Shown here in pieces: positions 1-5,330 of a stretch of 5,330 nt of DNA. Within the stretch, counting starts at the first letter, position 1, and every line of letters begins with the position of its first letter. The notes beneath the pieces are model-generated. The model saw only the letters and a program-made list of their open reading frames with translations, made no database searches and had not been told where the DNA came from. The stretch is from Chlamydiota bacterium. Lineage in GTDB: Bacteria > Chlamydiota > Chlamydiia > Chlamydiales > Criblamydiaceae. The stretch is taken from assembly GCA_021772365.1 (NCBI GenBank), contig JAJFMC010000401.1, forward strand, positions 1 to 5,330. Reading direction: 5' to 3'. The translations under genes and the position numbers were made by a program.

Positions 1-1
1 T

Positions 2-3000
2 GCGCGTTTTATCCTCAATGATTTGTATTTAAAAGTTATTTCTAGTAGCTCAGGCGATGATAAGCTGGCTATCGCTTCAAAATTACTTGCCTACCTACGC
101 CAAGAATTGCCAGATGATTCGGCGTCTCAACTGTTTCTGATAAAATATGAAATCCTAGCCCACGCAGAAAACAAGGGGAAAGAAACGGACGCTTTTGTCA
201 AAGCTAAAAACCTACTTCAGAGATTGGCTCAAAAAGAATCGCCAATACAAAAAGAATGCACAACACTAACCGAAATCTTAAATAGTCCAATTACTTTAGT
301 TATCCCTCTGTGGCAAAGTGGTGGCTGTTTTTATAAAGCCGAAGTATCACATCACACCTCCCATTCAGTTGAAAATTTTCTCGTTGATAAAATATCACTA
401 TTTTTTGATGAACCTTCGACTCCCGGTATAGAAACTCAAGATCTCATTAGCTTATATACCGATGGTGATGAACAAGCAAAAACTCATATTTCCACCGCTT
501 ACAAAGCTGTAACAGAAACATTCCTAAACCACCGTAAAAACCGGACCTACCAACTTCGCTTTGCAACGGACAGCTCACATCAGAAAGATGGAAAAGCTCC
601 AGCACTAGGGGTGAATTATGATTACGTAGGGAACATTTTTCAAAATTTTCTCCAGTTGATCCAAAATGAAAGCGATCTAGAAGCAAGCCATTACTACTAC
701 CCTGTTATCAAGCATGTAATAGAACACCTTATGCCTGAACTAACAATGGTTCCAGGAGAGAAACCCAAATGGTTAATCGATTTGGCAAAAAAAGATAAAT
801 TTTTATCTGAAATCATCATTGACCAAGCGACTGAAGGTGATGGGGTGTTTCAGGCAAGTTCACGGGGAAACTCGTCATTTTTCATGAACCTATACTACCT
901 ACAAAATGCATTTTTAGAATCGATAGGTAACCATTTAGACACTTTTCTCTCACCGGATAAACAGCTGCTTGAAAAAACCGAGTACTTGACATATTCCTAC
1001 CAAAAATACAAGTACCGCATCGGCTTAAAGCCATTTATCGCACGATATACCGATACTGGTTGGCCAGAATCCGTACATTATGACCGCAAGAGATTAGGAC
1101 CATCATTTCTACAGAATACATGTAAGTCCACTTCACATCTCATGTCTGACAAAGACCATTTCTACTGGTTGACAACACACGAAACATACCTATTATTTGA
1201 GCACATCCAAACGAAAGGCCTCACGTATATAAATGGAAGCTCCTCTGAAAATTTCAGTTTAATACCCGAGCAACGTAAACCTACGAAACCTACGAGGGAA
1301 GATGACGAGCAAATCTCATCCGACGAAGAGAGGGCAACGGCCAAAAGACAACGAACTATGGGTGCAAAGTCGAAAGCACCTAAAGCTATAAAAGACTCCA
1401 TCACCCGAACAGCCAAGCAGCAGCTCATCGATGAAATCTTCGGGCAGCTCGAAAGTTCTAGCCATGAAGGAGACTTTTTAAGCAGTTTAAGCATCGGATG
1501 TATAAAAGGCTTGAGCATGCTCCATAAAAAAGTCGCCGAGCAACAGGCGCGTATCGACGCGCAGTGTGTCACTAAAGTGCTGACTTGCGCACACTCAGAG
1601 CTACTGAAAGAGAAAAATATCGATGTTGACCAAATTCCTGTTTATCTCAATGTAGATGGCTTCTACCAACTTAAAGATTACCAAAGGGATTCTCTGGCAA
1701 GGATTCTTAACTTGAAACATAAAGGAATCCCCGGAGCTATCTTGGGGCTGGAAATGGGCTTAGGAAAAACTTTGGTGATGGCTGAGCTGCTTATGCACCT
1801 ATTCAAGGATAAATCAGCACCAATCTTGTTCTTATGTCCTAGAAATGTAATGGCACAGAGTGTTGAAAAACTGCAAGAATATCTCGTCATTGCACAACTC
1901 GGTCAACTCGAAAAACAGCTTAATCGAGTGGAGAAAATTACTGAAAACAGAAAGTTCTTGAAGACTATGGGAGCAATCGATGTTTACCTCCGACATATTA
2001 GTGGACTCAAATTAAAAGCTCCTTTGGTTACAAGAAAAATTCGCCAGCTGCAAAGTGAGATCAAAGAAAACTATCGAGAAAAAAGAGTTTTAAGACCATG
2101 GTCACCTCAAATATTTAACAGTAAAACTGGACGACTTGACCCAAAGACCTTTAATGAGATCATTAACGGAGATGAGAAAAATAGCGAAGGCTGTCACTTA
2201 CTATCAATCCACCCCGTTCAAGATATTTATAGTCCAAAACCCGGCGACGTTTTAAATCCATCGTTAAGTCATCAGAGAAAAGTCATTATTTACAATAACG
2301 ATGCCGTAAGTACCGTCGCCACCTCCAGGAAATCAAAAGGCCTTGAAAATGTTGCGTGGTCAGGGCTCTTCATTGACGAAGCTCAAAGCTTACATAATAT
2401 TGAAAAAAACACCTATAAGGGTGTTAAAGCCTTAATTACTCAGGTGTCATCAAAAGTAGGGGCACCTCCATTTGTTCTACTCTCTACCGGCACGCCCTAC
2501 CAAAACTATGACAGTGACCCATATGCCCTCCTATCTTTGACAGAGCCGAAGGGACAGTTTGAGTCTGGTTCGGAGGAAGTCTACACTGTTGAACGGATGC
2601 AGAGACTAATCGAAGAGAAACACCAAGACGTCAAAGGGAAGTTGACGAAATACTTGACTCGTCCCTCCTTCAGAACAGCCAACATGAACTATCATGAATT
2701 TCAAACTGCATTTTTACAGTACGTTAGTCTCGTTGAAAACTTCAAAAAAATCCTCAATGAGGTATGTATTATCGTTAAACGCGAAGATGTTAAAGACCAA
2801 TGGGGTGGACGAATTCCTAATGTCATCACTTCAGACGACAACCTAGTTCTTGACGATACATTTAAGAGCCAGAAAAGGCGGCTCGAAAGACTGAGTAACG
2901 AATTTCAAAATACCTATAATCAAGAAATGGGTAGCGCTAACAAATTAAGAAGCAGCATGGATATGGTTCAAACAAGCTCTTCCTCAAGTAGCTCTAAAAA

Positions 3001-5062
3001 GAAGAGCTTTTTAGAGTTTGTCGGTCAAGTCTCTCGTACCATTGTTCACCCGTCCTTTTATGGGAAAGAAAACAGTGAACGCTTAGAAATCGCAAATAAA
3101 ATCGCAAACCCCAAAGTTACTGCGAAGAGTATTAGGAAGTGGGTTGATCAATCAATTCTTCTCAGCAAGCTACTTTCCGATAATTTTGGTGAAGAAATGC
3201 GAGATGGCAGCATCATATTCGTTGACGAAATTGCTACGGGGCTTGCCATTCAAGCATGTATTAAAAAGCTATACCCTCGTGCTGAGCAAGTAGATTTCTT
3301 GCAGGGTAAAACTAAAGTACAGGATCGCCAAAGTATGGTGAATACTTTTGAATCAAAAAATCCTCGTAACAATCAGAGAGTACTCATCATCATGGCACAG
3401 TCAGGATGTGCTGGTACTGATTTACGTACGAAAGGAAAAACTGCACACATCTGTTATTACGACTTCAACCCAGGAAATATCGAACAAGCGAAGTCACGTA
3501 TCATTAGAGCCAACTCACCGAAAGATCAGGTGGAAATCGTCTATTACAATATCGAAGGCTTATATTTCTGTGAGTGTGTGCAGAGACATAGAAAAAGAAA
3601 AATGGCCATGGAGCAATACATATTCCAGCCTCAGACATCGAAAGACACAAGCTTAACAGAGCTTACAGGGGTCTTGTTGGAAATATTGATGCTGGAATGT
3701 TCTATCGACCCTTCTAGTAGATCTAGTAAGTCACTAGCATCTCGATTAGGTGACTATATCACTAAAAATAAAGGGAGACTTCAAAAGGCCATCGATAAAT
3801 CGAGTGCTGTCGATGCTACGCCAATACGGTTTACTCGTACTTTACCGCAAAGAAGTTCTCTGCCTGCCGAAGGGATACAAATCTTTCCTGTCCTTGTTGA
3901 AGAAAAGGAAAGTCAATCTTCTTCATCTAATCTGCCAAGTTTTAATTTCAAAAAGAAAGATCCCCTAGGCGGTTTATCTTTTAAGATGAAAAAGCCGGGC
4001 AGCGTACAAGAAGAAAAACCTTCCTCAGAATCAAGAAAAAGGGCGGAACGAAGTCTGTCATCTTTTACACCACCTCATACTATTCAGCAGCGCGACTCGA
4101 AAAAACAAAAACAACCTAGTCAGACAATTGTACGCTCTGAGAGTCATCAGAGTCACTACCTAGGATCCACTGAACGTAACAGAGAAAGAACCTTCTCATC
4201 GTCTTCAAGTTCATGGCAACAACTCCCAGATCAAAGACAATATGTCGGGAGTGACCAGCATCAATACAGCTCCCACCAAGATTTCTCAAGTTCCTCAGGA
4301 CAACAATTCCAAAGTAGGGTGCCAAGAGTGAGACTGCATGATCAAGAACATAAAACTGCAAGAGAGACAGAGGTAGAGCCAGGTGAAATTGTAGAACACG
4401 ACCCTCACTCCAAGAGGCAAAAAACACGTGACTTTCAGAGAACTTACAACCATGGAGGTATTAGACAACCGGTACTGAGCATGGAACAAAATATCTCAAG
4501 AATGTCATTTTTCTACACTTCGGGACTTATCAATAAATCTCTTATCTCTCAGTGCAAAATCCAGGTTGACCGTGCTAATTGGGCTATTGTCCCGGTAGAA
4601 AGGAACGCTGCCTGCTTTGATCCTCGAAGTGGGATTATAAGTGGCAACAATATAATCCAAGCTGTGGCATGTGCAATGAACTTTCTAGGTGAAAATCGTG
4701 ACACTTTCTTCAACAATGTACTTCCCGATTTAATTGCACAGGAAAATTTGCCACTACAAATTCGAGTGTCGGTTAATTCGATACAGGGCGTAAACCAAAG
4801 GTTATATCAATGGCTTAAGAAAATCCACGAAGTAGGTACCAGACCTCCACGTTCTTTCGAAGAAGTGAAGCTGTTTTTAGTAAAAAACGGCTATAGCTTA
4901 GTCATTCATCGCTTTGAGAGAGAAGCTGAAACGGGCAACATTTCTGAGAAACGGGAAGTTATTGTAGCGGGTAGTGATTCTTCAAAAGAAATCCACCTAC
5001 TTGAATCAAGAGCAAACGGCGTCTCTCAGTTCGATCTATTAGCTAGATTTCCGCAAAGTTAA
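2..5062 (+). CDS. Giant SNF2-family DNA-dependent ATPase/helicase with C-terminal OTU-like domain (5' end outside window)
   Basis: A SNF2-type superfamily 2 ATPase, a family that uses ATP to translocate on double-stranded DNA and remodel bound proteins. In order: an unrecognised helical N-terminus (residues 1-415); a charged linker (417-458); ATPase lobe 1 with LKDYQ (550-554), Walker A GLEMGLGKT (575-583, K582), DEAQ box (785-788) and STGTPYQN (821-828); the SNF2-type link IIVKREDVKDQWGGRIPN (916-933); lobe 2 with AQSGCAGTDL (1125-1134) and motif VI EQAKSRIIR (1154-1162, R1159 and R1162); a disordered Ser/Gln/Lys-rich region (1293-1490); and an OTU-like C-terminus. No motif is broken, so the ATPase is probably active. 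The frame is open to the left edge. The TTG at 23 has no Shine-Dalgarno sequence and the first in-frame ATG is only at 731, so the real start lies upstream. The length far exceeds typical RapA/HepA-type proteins of about 1,000 residues. The SNF2 call is firm; the biological role is unknown. Confidence 0.93.
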   Translation, partial: ARFILNDLYLKVISSSSGDDKLAIASKLLAYLRQELPDDSASQLFLIKYEILAHAENKGKETDAFVKAKNLLQRLAQKESPIQKECTTLTEILNSPITLVIPLWQSGGCFYKAEVSHHTSHSVENFLVDKISLFFDEPSTPGIETQDLISLYTDGDEQAKTHISTAYKAVTETFLNHRKNRTYQLRFATDSSHQKDGKAPALGVNYDYVGNIFQNFLQLIQNESDLEASHYYYPVIKHVIEHLMPELTMVPGEKPKWLIDLAKKDKFLSEIIIDQATEGDGVFQASSRGNSSFFMNLYYLQNAFLESIGNHLDTFLSPDKQLLEKTEYLTYSYQKYKYRIGLKPFIARYTDTGWPESVHYDRKRLGPSFLQNTCKSTSHLMSDKDHFYWLTTHETYLLFEHIQTKGLTYINGSSSENFSLIPEQRKPTKPTREDDEQISSDEERATAKRQRTMGAKSKAPKAIKDSITRTAKQQLIDEIFGQLESSSHEGDFLSSLSIGCIKGLSMLHKKVAEQQARIDAQCVTKVLTCAHSELLKEKNIDVDQIPVYLNVDGFYQLKDYQRDSLARILNLKHKGIPGAILGLEMGLGKTLVMAELLMHLFKDKSAPILFLCPRNVMAQSVEKLQEYLVIAQLGQLEKQLNRVEKITENRKFLKTMGAIDVYLRHISGLKLKAPLVTRKIRQLQSEIKENYREKRVLRPWSPQIFNSKTGRLDPKTFNEIINGDEKNSEGCHLLSIHPVQDIYSPKPGDVLNPSLSHQRKVIIYNNDAVSTVATSRKSKGLENVAWSGLFIDEAQSLHNIEKNTYKGVKALITQVSSKVGAPPFVLLSTGTPYQNYDSDPYALLSLTEPKGQFESGSEEVYTVERMQRLIEEKHQDVKGKLTKYLTRPSFRTANMNYHEFQTAFLQYVSLVENFKKILNEVCIIVKREDVKDQWGGRIPNVITSDDNLVLDDTFKSQKRRLERLSNEFQNTYNQEMGSANKLRSSMDMVQTSSSSSSSKKKSFLEFVGQVSRTIVHPSFYGKENSERLEIANKIANPKVTAKSIRKWVDQSILLSKLLSDNFGEEMRDGSIIFVDEIATGLAIQACIKKLYPRAEQVDFLQGKTKVQDRQSMVNTFESKNPRNNQRVLIIMAQSGCAGTDLRTKGKTAHICYYDFNPGNIEQAKSRIIRANSPKDQVEIVYYNIEGLYFCECVQRHRKRKMAMEQYIFQPQTSKDTSLTELTGVLLEILMLECSIDPSSRSSKSLASRLGDYITKNKGRLQKAIDKSSAVDATPIRFTRTLPQRSSLPAEGIQIFPVLVEEKESQSSSSNLPSFNFKKKDPLGGLSFKMKKPGSVQEEKPSSESRKRAERSLSSFTPPHTIQQRDSKKQKQPSQTIVRSESHQSHYLGSTERNRERTFSSSSSSWQQLPDQRQYVGSDQHQYSSHQDFSSSSGQQFQSRVPRVRLHDQEHKTARETEVEPGEIVEHDPHSKRQKTRDFQRTYNHGGIRQPVLSMEQNISRMSFFYTSGLINKSLISQCKIQVDRANWAIVPVERNAACFDPRSGIISGNNIIQAVACAMNFLGENRDTFFNNVLPDLIAQENLPLQIRVSVNSIQGVNQRLYQWLKKIHEVGTRPPRSFEEVKLFLVKNGYSLVIHRFEREAETGNISEKREVIVAGSDSSKEIHLLESRANGVSQFDLLARFPQS
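23..1267 (+). other. Unrecognised N-terminal region of the giant protein
   Basis: Residues 1-415 match no family I can name. The first 80 residues alternate amphipathic helices (ASKLLAYLRQEL, SQLFLIKYEILAHAEN, VKAKNLLQRLAQ) in a way reminiscent of a TPR-like or other helical repeat, and they probably continue to the left of the window. From about 90 onward there are beta-like segments (ITLVIPLW, CFYKAEVSH) and then helical segments rich in Tyr and Phe, including runs such as HYYYPVIKHVIEHL and MNLYYLQNAFLESI. There is no signal peptide or transmembrane stretch within the visible part. Such regions often mediate substrate or partner binding in long SNF2 proteins, but that is inference only. 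Confidence 0.4.
1283..1396 (+). other. Charged linker with acidic patch and KRQR basic motif
   Basis: Residues 421-458 form a low-complexity hinge between the N-terminal region and the segment leading into the ATPase. An acidic stretch (EDDEQISSDEE, 426-436) is followed by AKRQRT (440-445) and further lysines (449, 451, 454, 457). The composition is typical of a flexible, solvent-exposed linker. KRQR fits the monopartite K-[KR]-x-[KR] nuclear-localisation pattern, but in a bacterial protein it could equally be a DNA- or RNA-contacting basic patch. Confidence 0.5.
1658..3622 (+). other. SNF2 ATPase core (both RecA-like lobes) within the giant protein
   Basis: Residues about 546-1200. Lobe 1 starts at the YQ of LKDYQRDSL and carries Walker A (K582), motif Ia around LFLCPRN (602-608), the Walker B DEAQ box (D785, E786) and motif III (821-828). 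A helical, K/E-rich insertion of roughly 135 residues (about 618-752) lies between motif Ia and the Ib-like KVIIYNNDAVST (753-764). The segment at 916-945 matches the 'LRR-K-dv...LP-k' block characteristic of SNF2 proteins. Lobe 2 starts near DGSIIFVDE (1061-1069). It continues through FLQGKTKVQDR (1092-1102), motif V (1125-1134) and CYYDFNPGNIEQAKSRIIR (1144-1162), where the SNF2 consensus is DWNP followed by QAxxRxxR. The order, spacing and invariant residues are all intact. The SNF2 consensus is established knowledge; the activity is inferred. Confidence 0.92.
3899..4492 (+). other. Long disordered Ser/Gln/Lys/Arg-rich region joining the ATPase to the C-terminal domain
   Basis: Residues about 1293-1490 are low in hydrophobics and dominated by Ser, Gln, Lys, Arg, Glu and His. 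They contain serine runs at 1299-1302, 1392-1397 and 1422-1425. Phe-bearing short segments (PSFNFKKKD at 1305-1313, LSFKMKKP at 1318-1325) and the basic motifs KKQK (1360-1363) and KRQK (1464-1467) also occur. The serine runs use mixed synonymous codons (for example TCA, TCG, TCT, TCA, AGT, TCA at 4196-4213), so they are not simple trinucleotide repeats. The region is best read as an intrinsically disordered tether. Its boundaries are approximate and judged by composition. Confidence 0.6.
4571..5047 (+). other. C-terminal OTU-like domain, predicted catalytically inactive
   Basis: Residues about 1517-1675. OTU proteases are ubiquitin-chain-cleaving cysteine peptidases with an N-terminal 'DGNC-hydrophobic-x-x-A' block carrying the nucleophile and a C-terminal 'HY-D-x-L' block carrying the His. 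Here SGNNIIQAVA (1540-1549) sits at the start of a helix, followed by a second helix (TFFNNVLPDLIAQ). Then come EVGTRPPRSFEEVKLFLVKN (1603-1622) where OTU proteins have 'G-x-W-G-...-LqalA', a strand YSLVIHRF (1624-1631), and finally EIHLLESRANGVSQFDLL (1656-1673). The order and spacing resemble OTU, but N1543 replaces Cys and Q1669 replaces His, so protease activity is unlikely. The residues are visible; the family assignment is inferred from pattern and would need a profile or structure comparison. It could be an unrelated alpha/beta domain. Confidence 0.45.
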
Positions 5063-5106
5063 GAAAAAAACGCTATTCCCTTTAGACCCCGATTGCCACC
5101 CCAAAC

Positions 5107-5207
5107 CGCAGCTAAAACTTCTTTGAGTGCGTCAGATACGACTGTAGCGACGCTGGGAAAGGGAGTTACAGGAAGTAGATGGCGTGCTCAAAAAAGTTTT
5201 AGCTGTG
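5107..5207 (+). repeat. 101-base imperfect palindrome forming one long stem-loop
   Basis: The two arms, 5107-5148 and 5165-5207, pair almost end to end around a loop of about 16 bases. The outermost core is a perfect 12-base inverted repeat: 5109-5120 (cagctaaaactt) against 5194-5205 (aagttttagctg). It continues with 5122-5127 against 5187-5192, 5130-5134 against 5180-5184 with one G.T pair, 5137-5139 against 5175-5177, and, after a one-base shift, 5142-5146 against 5167-5171. It begins 45 bases after the big gene's stop. No T-run follows it on either strand, so it is not a canonical intrinsic terminator. The shape fits a MITE- or REP-like palindrome or a structured transcript 3' end. I saw no obvious flanking target duplication. 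Confidence 0.7.
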
Positions 5208-5328
5208 TATCATCCCATATAAACAATTCATACTGTAAGCTAATATGAAGCAATGGATTTTTATGAAAAATCCTTGTTTCGAATTCAATCGGTTTACCAT
5301 CACTAGTCACAACCATATGAACTTTAAT
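5188..5328 (-). CDS. Possible 3' end of a convergent minus-strand gene, hypothetical, faintly transposase-like
   Basis: Reading leftward from the right edge, one minus-strand frame is open for 46 codons and ends in TGA (5190 down to 5188). The first residues, IKVHMVVTSDGKPIEF, resemble the 'K-h-H-x-V-V-d-x-G-x-P-h-x-F' strand pair seen in DDE transposases of the IS4/IS5/IS982 type. The following residues (ETRIFHKNPLLHISLQYELF and on) do not continue that pattern, and the usual 'TPG-x-x-H-D' block is absent. The other two minus frames are closed early in this stretch. If it is a gene, its start lies outside the window and its stop falls inside the palindrome, which may mean the palindrome inserted into, or truncated, the gene. 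The frame is short, so chance is a real alternative. Confidence 0.3.
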   Translation of the reverse strand: MKVHMVVTSDGKPIEFETRIFHKNPLLHISLQYELFIWDDTQLKLF

Positions 5329-5330
5329 TC

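Larger units (their letters stand above)
5063..5330. other. Region downstream of the giant gene without a confident complete gene
   Basis: The stop codon is followed by a seven-A run (5064-5070), and then by a stretch at about 5071-5106 (tattccctttagacccc and onward) with no recognisable signal. The long palindrome occupies 5107-5207. Right of it the DNA is AT-richer and holds only the open minus-strand frame that enters from the window edge. I see no -10/-35 promoter pair, no tRNA and no Shine-Dalgarno-led complete frame on either strand. Confidence 0.5.

Noticed and set aside
23..25. TTG as the genuine start codon of the large gene
   Set aside because: No Shine-Dalgarno-like sequence precedes it, the frame is open further left to the window edge, and the helical sequence reads smoothly through it (ARFILND before LYLKV).
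18..32. ATG at 18 as a start
   Set aside because: It is in another frame and reaches a TAA after four codons.
1162..1572. 136-codon antisense open frame
   Set aside because: It lies wholly inside the large gene opposite well-behaved coding sequence. Its Cys/Ser-rich translation has no recognisable motif, as expected of a shadow frame.
4571..5047. Active OTU deubiquitinase
   Set aside because: The expected Cys and His positions carry Asn and Gln. The nearby C1531 precedes the GNN block by 12 residues and does not sit at the helix start where the nucleophile belongs.
5077..5164. Short inverted repeat tcccttt (5077-5083) with aaaggga (5158-5164)
   Set aside because: Only seven bases, and the right copy falls in the loop of the stronger palindrome; it is easily explained by chance.
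5059..5187. Separate small minus-strand gene left of the TGA at 5188
   Set aside because: The frame is open for about 42 codons but has no ATG, GTG or TTG to start from, and most of it is palindrome arm. It is mentioned only as a continuation of the possible remnant.
5064..5207. Canonical Rho-independent terminator for the large gene
   Set aside because: The A-run comes before the hairpin, not a T-run after it, and neither strand has a U-tract directly following the stem.
5245..5330. Plus-strand ATG frame open to the right edge
   Set aside because: There is no ribosome binding site, the translation (MKQWIFMKNPCFEF...) has no recognisable pattern, and the opposite strand gives a more protein-like sequence.

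Overview
This window is almost entirely one very long plus-strand gene, followed by about 270 bases of intergenic or mobile-looking DNA. The reading frame is already open at the left edge and ends at a TAA at 5060-5062. At least 1,686 codons are visible and the true start lies outside the window. The single-frame, intron-free organisation, AT-leaning composition and bacterial-style SNF2 core suggest a bacterium. The serine-rich and K/R-rich disordered linkers, together with a C-terminal domain resembling an OTU deubiquitinase, resemble what host-associated or intracellular bacteria (Legionellales-like, Chlamydiae-like or similar gammaproteobacteria) encode. I cannot fix the taxon from this sequence alone. 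Residue numbers below count the TTG at 23-25 as residue 1.

Layout of the large protein: (i) residues 1-415, a mostly helical N-terminal region I do not recognise; (ii) a short charged linker at about 417-458; (iii) a complete two-lobe SNF2-type ATPase at about 546-1200, with Walker A, DEAQ box, STGTP motif III, the SNF2-type segment between the lobes, and motifs IV-VI including both arginines of motif VI; (iv) a helical stretch followed by a long Ser/Gln/Lys/Arg-rich, probably disordered region at about 1293-1490; (v) a C-terminal domain at about 1517-1675. The order and spacing of that last domain follow the OTU cysteine-protease pattern, but Asn stands where the catalytic Cys is expected and Gln where the C-terminal His is expected. 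The most interesting reading is a DNA-dependent ATPase fused to a catalytically dead OTU-like module.

Downstream (5063-5330) the sequence holds a long imperfect palindrome at 5107-5207, whose arms of about 40 bases fold into one extended stem-loop. It could be a MITE/REP-like element, or a structured 3' end for the big transcript. An open minus-strand frame enters from the right edge and stops at 5188-5190, inside that palindrome. It may be the 3' end of a convergent gene, faintly transposase-like, but support is weak. No tRNA, rRNA, CRISPR array or canonical promoter was seen.
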